From positions 620,001-684,000 of the forward strand of contig NZ_CP030287.1 in assembly GCF_003287935.1 (NCBI RefSeq): a stretch of 64,000 nucleotides of DNA. Direction: 5' to 3'. Every line of letters starts with the position of its first letter. Within the stretch, counting starts at the first letter, position 1. This document shows positions 52,984-61,863 of this stretch, in pieces. The position numbers were made by a program, and so were the translations under genes. Below the pieces are notes generated by a model. The model did no database searches. It saw only the letters and a list, made by a program, of their open reading frames with translations, and was not told the DNA's origin. This DNA is from Streptomyces sp. ICC1. GTDB taxonomy: Bacteria > Actinomycetota > Actinomycetes > Streptomycetales > Streptomycetaceae.

Positions 52984-53954
52984 GCGTCGTGGCCGACCCG
53001 CCCCACACCCTCATCCCGCCCGCGCGGCTGGACGGGGCCCACTACGAGCCCCCGCGCGTCCCCCTCGAGGTGCTCCGGCACGCCTCCGCGCCGGACACCC
53101 TGGGCGTCGGGCGACCGGGCAAGGTCGGCCTGCTGGAGCTGGGCTTCGAGCGGGTCGGCGGGCGGACCGAGCTGGTGCGGCACTACCAGAAGTCCCCGCT
53201 GCAGATCATGCGGCCGCTGTACTTCGACCCGTACCGCCCCGATCTCCCGATCACCTTCCTGATGTCGACCGGCGGCGGCGTCGTGCAGGCCGACCGGCTG
53301 CGCACCGACCTGACCTTCGGCCCGGGCACCTCGGGGCACGTGACCACTCAGGCGGCCACCAAGGTCTACCGGATGGAGCACGACTACGCCGTCGCGCAGA
53401 CCTTCCTGACCGCCGGACCGGACGCGTACGTGGAGTACCTCCCGGACCCGGTCATCCCCTACGTCGACTCGCGCTTCTACCAGCGCACGGTGATCACCGC
53501 CGACCCCACCGCCACCGTGCTGGCGAGCGAGACCGTCCTGACCGGCCGACTGGCGCACGGAGAGCGCAACGCCTACCAGGTTTTCGCCTCCGACCTCGAA
53601 CTGCGCAGGCCCGGCGGCGAGTTGGTGGCTCTGGACACCGTGCGACTGGAGCCCGGCGGGCCCGGCGACTGCGCTGTCGACGGACCCGCCGTGCTGGCTG
53701 GCCACTCCGTGATGGCCTGCTTCTTCGCCGTGAGCCCGCTCGCGCCCGCCCGCGAGCTGGCCAACCTGCTCCACGGCACCCTGGCCGGGACGGAACTCGC
53801 CTACGGCGTCAGCGTGCTGCCGCAGGAGTGCGGAGCCTGGGTCCGTGTCCTGGGTGACCGCACCGAGGCGGTGACCCGGGCGCTGACGGCGGTCTGGGAC
53901 GCGGTGCGGCGGCTGCTGATCGGCGTGCCCGCACCCGCCATGCGAAAGACCTGA
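52980..53954 (+). CDS. ureD: Urease accessory protein UreD
   Basis: This 324-aa beta-rich protein starts at GTG 52980. UreD motifs include PLYFDPYRPDLPITFLMSTG, VVQADRLRTDLTFGPGTSGH, TTQAATKVYRM and YLPDPVIPYVDSRFYQ. UreD/UreH is the scaffold that binds the urease apoenzyme and UreFG. It closes the urease operon; the first ammonium transporter starts 54 bp later. Confidence 0.93.
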   Translation: MSVVADPPHTLIPPARLDGAHYEPPRVPLEVLRHASAPDTLGVGRPGKVGLLELGFERVGGRTELVRHYQKSPLQIMRPLYFDPYRPDLPITFLMSTGGGVVQADRLRTDLTFGPGTSGHVTTQAATKVYRMEHDYAVAQTFLTAGPDAYVEYLPDPVIPYVDSRFYQRTVITADPTATVLASETVLTGRLAHGERNAYQVFASDLELRRPGGELVALDTVRLEPGGPGDCAVDGPAVLAGHSVMACFFAVSPLAPARELANLLHGTLAGTELAYGVSVLPQECGAWVRVLGDRTEAVTRALTAVWDAVRRLLIGVPAPAMRKT

Positions 53955-54008
53955 CCGACCCGCCCCGGCCGGCGGCCGGGGGCCGCCGCACTCCACGGGA
54001 GTACCCCC

Positions 54009-55367
54009 TTGCTCTTGGCCGCTTCCCTCGACACCGGCGACAGTGCCTGGCTCATGACCAGCACCGCGATGGTGCTGCTGATGACCCCCGGCCTCGCCTT
54101 CTTCTACGGCGGGATGGTCCGCACCCAGCACGTCCTGGTGATGCTCAAGATGAGCTTCGCCTGCCTTGCGCTGGTCACACTCCTGTGGCTCGCGGTCGGC
54201 TACTCGCTGGCTTTCGGCCCCGACATCGGCGCCGGCTTGCTTGGCAACCTCGACCACGTCTTCTTCCGCGGTGTCGGGATGAACGAGCTGCACAACACCA
54301 TCCCGGCCACCGTCTTCGCCTGCTTCCAGATGTCCTTCGCGATCATCACCGTCGCGCTGATCAGTGGCTCCATCGCCGGCCGGGCCACCATGCGGGGCTG
54401 GCTCGTCTTCGTCGTCGTCTGGGCGCTGCTCGTGTACGTGCCCATGGCACATTGGGTGTTCGCCCCCGACGGCTGGATCCAGGCCGACCTGGGCGCTCTC
54501 GACTTCGCCGGCGGCCTGCCCGTCGAGCTCAACTCCGGCGCCGCCGGCCTGGCCGTGGCCATCGCCCTGCGCAAACGAAGAGACTTCGAGCGACAGCCGA
54601 TCCGCCCGCACAACCTGCCGCTCGTCGTGATCGGCCTGGCGCTCCTGTGGTTCGGCTGGTTCGGCTTCAACGCCGGCTCCGCCCTCCAGGACGCGGGCGG
54701 AGCGCCCACCGCCTTCCTCAACACCCAGCTCGCCGCCTGCGCGGCGATGATCGGCTGGCCCATCGTCGAACGGTTCCAGCACGGCAAAGTCGAAATGCTG
54801 GGCGTGGCCTCGGCCGCCGTCGCCGGAATGGTCGCCATCACCCCGGCCTGCGGTGAGGTCTCCTCTCTGGGCGCCGTCTGTATCGGCTTCACCGCAGGCG
54901 TCGTCTGCGCCTTCGCCATCAACCTCAAGTACCGCATCGGTGTCGACGACACCCTCGATGTGGTCGGCGTCCACGGCTGGGGCGGCATCGTCGGCGTACT
55001 GTCCATCGGCTTCTTCGCCACGGCCGCGATGAGTGGAAAGAAGGGCCTCTTCTACGGCGGCGGCCTCGACCTGCTCTGGCGCCAGGCCGTCGCCGTACTG
55101 GCCTGCGGCACCTACTCCTTCGTCGTTACCTGGCTCATCGCCAAGGCCATCGACGGCACGGTCGGCTTCCGTACCCGGGAGGAGTACGAGGACGTCCCCG
55201 GGAGGGAGGAGGAGATCGCCTACGACAACGCGACGCTGGATGAGATCCAGGCCCGCCTCGACGCTCCACACGCAACCGCCACCGTCGCGGTCGCGGACCG
55301 CCGGGACGAAACCGGACTCCTCAGCGACGTCCTCCACGTCCTGGAGCGACGGGAGCGCGAGAAGTGA
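54009..55367 (+). CDS. amt: Ammonium transporter (Amt family), copy 1
   Basis: This 452-aa protein has eleven transmembrane helices. The first is MVLLMTPGLAFFYGGMVR; the twin-His pore residues occur in VPMAHWVFAPDGW and VVGVHGWGGIVGV; VVGVHGWG is typical of Amt/Rh. TTG 54009 follows a gggag ribosome-binding site. It lies directly after ureD, so ammonia made by urease or captured outside can be taken up or kept. No glnK/PII gene follows, unlike the usual amtB-glnK pair. Confidence 0.92.
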   Translation: MLLAASLDTGDSAWLMTSTAMVLLMTPGLAFFYGGMVRTQHVLVMLKMSFACLALVTLLWLAVGYSLAFGPDIGAGLLGNLDHVFFRGVGMNELHNTIPATVFACFQMSFAIITVALISGSIAGRATMRGWLVFVVVWALLVYVPMAHWVFAPDGWIQADLGALDFAGGLPVELNSGAAGLAVAIALRKRRDFERQPIRPHNLPLVVIGLALLWFGWFGFNAGSALQDAGGAPTAFLNTQLAACAAMIGWPIVERFQHGKVEMLGVASAAVAGMVAITPACGEVSSLGAVCIGFTAGVVCAFAINLKYRIGVDDTLDVVGVHGWGGIVGVLSIGFFATAAMSGKKGLFYGGGLDLLWRQAVAVLACGTYSFVVTWLIAKAIDGTVGFRTREEYEDVPGREEEIAYDNATLDEIQARLDAPHATATVAVADRRDETGLLSDVLHVLERREREK

Positions 55368-55413
55368 TCACCCGCCGACGGCCCGCCGTGCCCCTCCCAT
55401 GTGAGGTCCAGTC

Positions 55414-56793
55414 ATGAACACCCTCTTCGACTCCGGCAACACCGCCTGGCTGATGATGGCCAGTGCCATGGTCCTCCTCATGGCCCCGGGACTGGCCTTC
55501 TTCTATGGCGGCATGGTCAAGACCGGTCAGATCATCGCCATGCTCAAGATGTGCTTCGTGTGCGTCGCCTTCGTCACCCTCATCTGGTGGGCCGTCGGCT
55601 ACACCCTCGCCTTCGGCCCCGATGCGGGAGGCCTCGGCGTCATCGGCACCCTCGATCACGCCTTCATGCACGGCATCGGCCTGACCAGCAAGACCGGCGA
55701 CGTGCCAACTGTCATCTACTCCATGTTCCACATGTGTTTCGCCATCGTCACCGTCGCCCTGATCAGCGGCTCGGTCGCGGGGCGCGCAAAGATGGGCGGC
55801 TGGATCGTCTTCGTCATCGTCTGGACCCTGCTCGTCTACATCCCCATGGCGCACTGGGTCTTCGACCCCGCAGGCTGGGTCGCCCGCCAGGTCGGCGCCG
55901 TCGACTTCTCCGGCGGCACCGTCGTCGAACTCAGCTCCGGCGCCGCCGGCCTCGCCCTCGCCATCGTCGCCGGAAAACGCAAGGACTTCGAGCGCCAGAC
56001 CATCCGACCGCACAACCTGCCGCTCGTCGTGATCGGCTTGGCCCTGCTGTGGTTTGGCTGGTTTGGCTTCAACGCCGGCTCCTACCTCACCGGGCCCGGC
56101 TCCACTGCCATGGCGCTCCTCAACACCCAGTTCGCCGCCGGAGCCGCGATGGCGGGCTGGGCGGTCACCAGCTTCTGGCGCACCCGGCATGTCACCCTCC
56201 TCGACATGTGCATGGGCGCTGTAACCGGCATGGTCTCCATGACCCCGCTGGCCGCAGGCATCACCCCCGTCTGGGCCACGATCACCGGCTTCCTCGCCGG
56301 TCTGACCTGTGCCTTCGCCATCAGCTGGAAGTACCGCCTCGGCGTCGACGACACCCTCGACGTCGTCGGCATCCACGGCTGGGGCGGCCTGTTCGGCATG
56401 GTGATGGCCGGCCTCGCCGCCACCGGCGCCGTCACCGGCAAGAAAGGCCTCTTCTACGGAGGATCCTGGGACCTCCTGGGCCGACAGCTCATCGCCGTCG
56501 TCGTCCTCGGACTCTTCTCCTTCGTCATGACCGCCGCCATCGGCAAAGTCATCGACAAGACCGTCGGCCTACGCCAACCCGGAGGCATCATCGAAGACGA
56601 ACAGGCCTACGAGAGAGACGTCACGGCCCAGCTCCAAAGCGTCACCGACGCCCTCCGCGGCTCCGACATCCCCACCGGCAAGGACCGCGCCGCCCAGATC
56701 ATCACCCAGCTCCAGGACCTCCTCACTCAACGCGAACACCACGAGCCGACGTCGACGCAGGAAGAAGGGCCGACGGACCGTCGCGAACGGTAG
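55414..56793 (+). CDS. amt: Ammonium transporter (Amt family), copy 2
   Basis: This 459-aa protein is clearly similar to the preceding one over its whole length (FFYGGMVKTGQIIAMLKMCF; RPHNLPLVVIGLALLWFGW shared by both), so the pair probably arose by tandem duplication. It has the twin-His sites and a longer C-terminal tail (about residues 390-459) that is acidic and could be the regulatory C-tail. Starts 46 bp after copy 1. The two copies differ enough at the ends to suggest separate regulation or assembly as a heterotrimer. Confidence 0.92.
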   Translation: MNTLFDSGNTAWLMMASAMVLLMAPGLAFFYGGMVKTGQIIAMLKMCFVCVAFVTLIWWAVGYTLAFGPDAGGLGVIGTLDHAFMHGIGLTSKTGDVPTVIYSMFHMCFAIVTVALISGSVAGRAKMGGWIVFVIVWTLLVYIPMAHWVFDPAGWVARQVGAVDFSGGTVVELSSGAAGLALAIVAGKRKDFERQTIRPHNLPLVVIGLALLWFGWFGFNAGSYLTGPGSTAMALLNTQFAAGAAMAGWAVTSFWRTRHVTLLDMCMGAVTGMVSMTPLAAGITPVWATITGFLAGLTCAFAISWKYRLGVDDTLDVVGIHGWGGLFGMVMAGLAATGAVTGKKGLFYGGSWDLLGRQLIAVVVLGLFSFVMTAAIGKVIDKTVGLRQPGGIIEDEQAYERDVTAQLQSVTDALRGSDIPTGKDRAAQIITQLQDLLTQREHHEPTSTQEEGPTDRRER

Positions 56794-56823
56794 GCCCCGG
56801 TCGGATCAGTGGCTGGGGGCGCG

Positions 56824-56839
56824 ATCACCGGCTGGTGAT
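56824..56839. terminator. Short hairpin after the second amt gene
   Basis: atcacc-ggct-ggtgat pairs perfectly and lies 30 bp past the stop. An overlapping palindrome gtgatatcac follows. It is a plausible, weak terminator for the urease-amt transcription unit. Confidence 0.45.
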
Positions 56840-57564
56840 ATCACGGGGATGCACTGGTCTGGACTTCCCAGCCATCAGGACCGTCCGCCTCCGACAGCCT
56901 GACGCTGTCGACGACGTCGACGACGTCGAGAACACATTGACCCTGCTGCCCTCAGGGCGTGCCGACTGTATGCGCCCCACTCTCCCGCCCCCGGAATCCG
57001 GTAACGCGGAATGGCCCCGCCCAGGGGGTGGGGTCAGGTACCAGGGTCACGGTGTCTGCGGCCGTCGAACAGCCACCACCACCTGGTGTAAGGAAGCACC
57101 CACCCCGGTCAGATCTCCACAGAAATCCCGGGGATTGACCATGGCCATCACAAGTCGGAGGGGCTTCTGGAGGGTTGTCCTGACGGGCTTCGCCTGAGAT
57201 CGATGCTCATATTCAGCCACTTCTAGTTATGCGTTGACCGGTGGCCTGCTTCTGGGCCCCTGGAAGGTGAAAATCGAGCTAATCGCAGGTGCAGGTGCAG
57301 TTTGTGGGTGTAATCACAAGACACCTTGAAGGATTTACCTGTATTATGAAGGTACGCCACATCGAACCAACTCTGCCTGACGCGGAGCTGGCGCGACCGC
57401 AAAGCGGCCGTGGCACCCTCCAGTACGTGGGCGCCCAGGCGGCACTCGGTTCTGCGCAAGAGGACAGCTCTCGGGGCTCCCGCATGGACGGGTGCGACTC
57501 GCTCACAAGGCTGCGCACTGTCCGGCAGGCGGGGAGCTTTCCCAGGCAGCGGAAAGGCCAGCCC
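56840..57564. other. Gap without a convincing gene, upstream of the MFS gene
   Basis: About 725 bp separate the amt operon from the MFS start. Open frames are short; the MFS frame stays open upstream to 57289 but lacks membrane or family features there. A repeated cgacgtcga pattern lies at 56911-56928. AT-richer DNA around 57200-57360 may hold the MFS promoter. Confidence 0.4.
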
Positions 57565-58866
57565 GTGACAACCGCGGCCACGACCGACGGGAACGCCCGC
57601 CCCGGCTACCGCCAGCTCCTTCGCACGCCCGGCGCCCTCAGCTTCCTGCTCCCCGGGTTCGCCGCCCGGCAGCCCTTCGCGATGCTGACCATCGGCATCG
57701 TCCTTCTCGTCCAGCACACCACCGGCTCGTACGGTGACGCCGGAATCGTCGCCACCGTCACCGGTGTCTCCATGGCCCTGTGCGCCCCGCAGATCGGCAA
57801 GCTCGCCGACCGGCGCGGCCAGAGCGCTGTTCTGGTCCCGGTCGTCTTCGCGCACGCCGCCGCCGTCAGCGCCCTGACCTGGCTGGCCCTGGCCGGCGCG
57901 CCGCTGTGGGCGCTCGCGCTGGCCGCGATTCCCGCCGGTGCCTCGGTCCCGCAGGTCGGGCCCATGGTCCGGTCCCGCTGGGCCGCCAAGCTGGAGGGCT
58001 CCCCGCTGCTGCCCACGGCCACCGCCTTCGAGTCCGTCACCGACGAGCTCACCTTCGTCGTCGGCCCGGTCCTCACGACGTTCCTGTCCACCTCGGTCCA
58101 TCCCTCGGCCGGTCTGATCACCGAGGCGGCCCTGACGCTCGCCGGCGGTCTGCTGTTCGCCGCGCAGCGCTCCACCCAGCCCAAGCCCGTCCCCCGCCTC
58201 GCGGGCGGTGAGAAGCATGCCTCCGCGCTGTCCTTCCCCGGCCTGCGCGTCCTGATCGTGGCCTTCGTCGGCATCGGCGCTGTCTTCGGCGGCATGCTGA
58301 TCTCGCTCGCCGCGTTCTCCAACGAGATCGGCAACCCCGGCGCGAACGGCCTGCTGTACGGCGTCTTCGCGGGCGGCATCATGATCGCGGGCATAGTCTG
58401 CGGCACTATCGCCTGGAAGGTCGGCCCGCGCCGCCGCCTGCTCCTGGGCTACGTCGGCCTCACCGCCGCCGCGTCCGTGCTGTGGGCCGTGGACTCCCCG
58501 ATCCTGCTGGGCGCGCTCGGCCTGGTGGTGGGCTTGTGCATCGCCCCCGCGCTGATCGCGGGCTACACGATGATCGAGCGACTGGTCCCGGCCGCCTCCC
58601 GGACCGAGGCCTTCACCTGGCTCACCGGAGCGGTCGCCTTCGGGCAGGCCGGCGCCGTGACCGTGGCCGGCCGCCTGGCGGACGCCAACGGATCCTCGTA
58701 CGGCTTCCTGGTGCCCATGGCGGCCACCGCGCTCGCCCTGGTCACCCTGCTGGCACTGCGTTCGAAGCTGGCGCCGAAGTCCCCGAGCCGGACCGTGATC
58801 TCGTCCTCGCCGGCGGCCCCCAGCGCCTCGGAGCCGGCCTCGATCTCGCCAGCCCCACGATGTTGA
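57565..58866 (+). CDS. MFS transporter, 12 helices
   Basis: This 433-aa protein starts at GTG 57565 after ggaaagg. Twelve hydrophobic segments are readable, beginning FLLPGFAARQPFAMLTIGIV. The loop between helices 2 and 3 has the MFS motif IGKLADRRGQSAVL. The central loop TEAALTLAGG to KPKPVPRLAGG divides the two halves. The last 30 residues are Ser/Pro-rich. Substrate is not known; drug or small-molecule efflux is a reasonable guess. Confidence 0.85.
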   Translation: MTTAATTDGNARPGYRQLLRTPGALSFLLPGFAARQPFAMLTIGIVLLVQHTTGSYGDAGIVATVTGVSMALCAPQIGKLADRRGQSAVLVPVVFAHAAAVSALTWLALAGAPLWALALAAIPAGASVPQVGPMVRSRWAAKLEGSPLLPTATAFESVTDELTFVVGPVLTTFLSTSVHPSAGLITEAALTLAGGLLFAAQRSTQPKPVPRLAGGEKHASALSFPGLRVLIVAFVGIGAVFGGMLISLAAFSNEIGNPGANGLLYGVFAGGIMIAGIVCGTIAWKVGPRRRLLLGYVGLTAAASVLWAVDSPILLGALGLVVGLCIAPALIAGYTMIERLVPAASRTEAFTWLTGAVAFGQAGAVTVAGRLADANGSSYGFLVPMAATALALVTLLALRSKLAPKSPSRTVISSSPAAPSASEPASISPAPRC

Positions 58867-59114
58867 CCATTGCCGCTGTTCCTGTCGCTTCGTCCTCCGC
58901 GACGTCGTCGAGCACGAGCAGCACCTCCACGTCGGCCGCCTGACGCCCTTGACGCACCCACGCTGAATCACCAAGTGGCTCCAGGTTGATGCAGACCAGG
59001 GTCGGGACCCGGTCCAGGAGGCCCGGACCAGGACCTGCGAGCTCCGGCTCAGGGAAGGCCAGCGAGCCCGAGTAGAGAAAGGACTCGAGGACGTGTCCGT
59101 GCGGTTCGTACGGG
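58867..59114. other. Unassigned stretch after the MFS gene
   Basis: A minus-strand frame (58742-59131) contains VPTLVCINLEPLGDS and VEVLLVLDDVAED but has no convincing family match and overlaps the MFS 3' end. I list it as unassigned. Nothing else was seen. Confidence 0.35.
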
Positions 59115-59410
59115 GTGCGCAGGCGCAGCACCGTTAAGGTCCGCCTCGGCCGGGTCGGCGACGACCTCGCCGTACGGGGCCGCGAGGGTCTCGTTCACGT
59201 CCTCCGCGCACTGCTCGCCGGCGAACTGGTCGCAGCCGGCGTCCAGGGCGCGGGCCGCGCGCGCCGCGACGACGACTACCAGATCACCCAGGGCGGCCTG
59301 CTGCACCATTTTCCGCAGCAAGGAGGACCTGGTGCTGGCACTCAGCGAGTCCGGCAACCCGGGCTACCTCGCCCACGAGTATTTCAACAGCGAGGCCGAC
59401 CCCTGGTGAC
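59115..59410 (+). pseudogene. TetR-family regulator fragment, frameshifted
   Basis: One frame gives ITQGGLLHHF, the typical end of the TetR helix-turn-helix. A shift of one base after the last F continues as RSKEDLVLALSESGNPGYL in the other frame, ending at 59410. The upstream helices are degenerate (ALLAGELVAAGVQGAGRA). The ligand domain is missing. It is a small remnant; evidence is limited to these motifs. Confidence 0.45.
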
Positions 59411-59559
59411 GGACTCCGCCGGGCCCGATGCTCAACCAACAGAGCCTTGTGACGTACGGTCCGCTCTGGCTGCGCTGTGTAGTGACACCTTGATCTCTGC
59501 GGGTGAGGGATGCAGTTTGGTGTCAGGTCGGGGGATGCTCGGTGCCATGTCTGTCCCCG

Positions 59560-59880
59560 ATGCGTGACGATGCGGCTCTGTACAGGGTGAAGTTCGCCCA
59601 GCGGTTGCCGACCCGTCTGGCTGAGCTGACCGGGCCCGTGCACGGGGTCGTCGAGCTCCCGCTGCACGTGGTGTGGTCCGGGCTGTGCGCCTTCGACCTG
59701 GACCAGCCGCGGCAGCGCATGGGCCTGTACCGGACGGTCCTCGCCGAGGGCACCCACGAGGACCTGTGCCGATTCCTGAACGCCGACCTGCTCTCCAGCC
59801 TGTGGCCGGTGCTGCGCACCCTTACCGGCCCCACCGTGCGGGAGGTGTGGGAGGACGCCTTTCCCCAGCTGCGGGAGTAG
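59560..59880 (+). CDS. Hypothetical protein linked to an AbiEii-like gene
   Basis: This 106-aa protein (VKFAQRLPTRLAELTGPVHG, VVWSGLCAFDLDQPRQRMGL, then LYRTVLAEGTHEDL) lies 8 bp before a nucleotidyltransferase-like gene in the same orientation. Its family is unknown. The pair layout resembles an antitoxin or partner followed by an AbiEii-type enzyme, but no helix-turn-helix is visible. Starts at ATG 59560; an upstream in-frame ATG exists at 59503. Confidence 0.6.
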   Translation: MRDDAALYRVKFAQRLPTRLAELTGPVHGVVELPLHVVWSGLCAFDLDQPRQRMGLYRTVLAEGTHEDLCRFLNADLLSSLWPVLRTLTGPTVREVWEDAFPQLRE

Positions 59881-59888
59881 GCCGCGGC

Positions 59889-60398
59889 GTGAAGATGTCG
59901 GATCTGCACGCCCGGCTGCTCGCCGACGTGCTCGCGTTCGGCTCGCCCTTCCCTCTCGTCCTTACCGGCGGCTACGCCGTGCAGACCCACCAGCTCCTGG
60001 AGCGGGTCAGCCACCTGGACGTCGCCACCGAGTCCGCTACCCCGATGGAGGAGATCACCCCGACCGTGTGTGACGGACTCATGAGACGGGGCTGGCAGGT
60101 GGCCGTGGTCGAGATCGCCCCGCTGCCGGCCCGTTTCCAGGTAACTGATCCACTTACCGGCGGCGCGTGCGAAGTCGATGTTCTCAAGGAAGTGTTCTGG
60201 CGGCCGGTCGCCCACACTGCCTACGGTCCCGTCCTCGGCGAAGAGGACGTCATCGGTACCAAGGTTTTCGGGCCCTGGCCGACCGGGGCGCGGCCCGTGA
60301 GAACTACGTCTCGAGCCTGCTCTCCAAGCTGGGCATGGAGCGCCGCTCCCAGGCCGCAGCCTACGTGGCACGGGATCCAGGCGGAGAAGGGAACGTGA
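59889..60398 (+). pseudogene. AbiEii-like nucleotidyltransferase, joined to a LuxR-type HTH tail
   Basis: The frame from GTG 59889 carries AbiEii/AbiGii nucleotidyltransferase motifs: LVLTGGYAVQTHQLLERVSH, LDVATESATPMEEI, GACEVDVLKEVFWRPVAHT and GEEDVIGTKV. A frameshift follows at about 60265. In the shifted frame RALADRGAARE is followed directly by NYVSSLLSKLGMERRSQAAA, the end of a LuxR/NarL helix-turn-helix, until about 60400. AbiEii sequences normally continue here with their own C-terminal half. The gene is thus broken and spliced to a different gene's tail. Confidence 0.7.
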
Positions 60399-60839
60399 GC
60401 GCCCGGCCGGTTGTGGCCTTGGGCACTCCCGGTTCCGGAACTGGTCGGGGACGCGTCGGGTGACCAGCAAGCTGGGCCGGCCGCGTCACGACCAGCGCCC
60501 CGGACGCGGGCAGCCTGAGATGCAGCAGGAGGTGTCGACCGCGGGCGGAAACGGCCTCGCGCTTTTCCTCTTCGGCGTGTCCCCTGAGATAGCCGCGGAC
60601 CGAGACGGGCGAAGCGAGGGCGTACGGCGACAGGAGCGCCCGCACCCTCCGATACACGCCGCCAGGGAATCGCGAGGACAAGGTCCTCCTCCTTGAGCGC
60701 CCGAAGAACCCCGACCCCTTCGGGCTGCGCCGGACCGCCGACCAGCGTTCCAGCCCAGGACCTGGGGTGCGGAGCGCCCGTTCGCAGCCCTCCAGCCGTC
60801 GGCCAAACGACCCTTCTCACGCCGGCGGCTCACTGCACG
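60399..60839. other. Gap with no recognised gene
   Basis: About 440 bp follow the LuxR-like tail. Overlapping frames on both strands look like chance (Arg/Pro-rich, no family motifs). No hairpin stood out. Confidence 0.4.
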
Positions 60840-61268
60840 TCAGAGCCCGCTCATCTCTGCGGCCTTGGTGCCTCCATGGCCAAGGAGTGAGAGAGCGACG
60901 CAGATGTCCTTGCCGCCCTGTGGTCTACGGCTGACATTCACCGAATCGGCGAGATTCCGGACGATCGACCAGCCGTACCCACCCTCTGCTGGCCATTCCG
61001 GCGTCCGATCCGGGCTGACAGGCTGCTGTTCGCTGTGGTCGGCTACGTGGAGCACGAGCCGGTTGCCCCGGATGATGGGAGCGAAGGCAGCGATCCCGCC
61101 CCCGTGGCGAACCGCGTTGGTGACCAATTCCGAGACGACGAGGAGCGCATCGTCGATTACGCGACCGGACGTGCGCGGAGCCTGCCGATGAATCAGGTCG
61201 GCGACGTCGTCACGGGCGCGTGCGGCAAAGGACTGCGACAGCGCAGGGATAGGTGTCCCCTGGTGCAT
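60840..61268 (-). CDS. Anti-sigma-type ATP-binding regulator (HATPase_c_2)
   Basis: This 142-aa single-domain GHKL ATPase has N-box VVSELVTNAVRHGGG, then HVADHSEQQPV, and G-box GYGWSIVRNLADSV. Streptomyces has many such proteins, which as anti-sigma or anti-anti-sigma partners control sigma factors of the SigF/B class. No sigma or anti-anti-sigma gene adjoins it, so its partner is unknown. Size and motif order fit the single-domain RsbW-like group. Confidence 0.85.
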   Translation of the reverse strand: MHQGTPIPALSQSFAARARDDVADLIHRQAPRTSGRVIDDALLVVSELVTNAVRHGGGIAAFAPIIRGNRLVLHVADHSEQQPVSPDRTPEWPAEGGYGWSIVRNLADSVNVSRRPQGGKDICVALSLLGHGGTKAAEMSGL

Positions 61269-61863
61269 GAGCTATTCCTTGATGTGGAGGAGGAGCCAGC
61301 CGCAGCCGCGGCAGGGGCGCCCTCAGAGGGTGCCCCTCCCCCGCTCCGATCCTGCCCCCCGGCCCGGCATGGGAGTCCATGCGAAAGTCCCCTTATCTCG
61401 GGACGACCCTCCGCCTTTCGGCTGATACGCGACGCGGACACGTGTGGTGCACCCGGGAATGGCGGTGTGAGAGCGGCCACGCGGAGACAGGACCAGCCGA
61501 GCGAGTGGTGAGTGCCCGTGGCAGCGTGGAATCCGTACGGGCTGAGGGCGGGCTACGTTGTCGCTGGCGCAGGGTGTCCACTTACTCCAGCTCGACGTGC
61601 TCGACAGTGAAGGCGGCCTTGCTGTCCTAAAGGCGGATCCTGCCCAGGTGCCTCCCGCTCGAGCGCCGGACACGGACTTCCCCCGTACATACTCGTGAAT
61701 CACCACCTCCCGGCGTCAGTGTGGTCGGGGTCACGACGAAGGAGGCGAGGAGCCACTTCTGCGTTGAGGCGGGGGCGGGCGGGCGCTGATCACCGCATGG
61801 AATCGCCATCCGGACGAACCGTAGGAATCTGAAGAAATCCCTGAACACAACTACTCTCTGGAT
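61269..61863. other. Gap upstream of the FUSC gene
   Basis: About 595 bp hold only short or shadow-type frames. It contains the promoters of the divergent ATPase and FUSC genes. No clear hairpin, operator or RNA was found. Confidence 0.4.

Noticed and set aside
52671..55337. 888-aa minus-strand frame over ureG, ureD and amt
   Set aside because: It is antisense shadow spanning several well-supported genes; composition is Asp/Gly/His-rich with no motifs.
56911..56930. cgacgtcga repeat as a protein-binding site array
   Set aside because: Only two direct copies lie in a non-coding gap. The sequence is not a perfect palindrome over its length and is easily chance in GC-rich DNA.
58742..59131. 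Minus-strand frame with VLLVLDDVAED as an NB-ARC-like protein
   Set aside because: The single LDD-type motif is too short, and the frame overlaps the MFS gene and has no P-loop.
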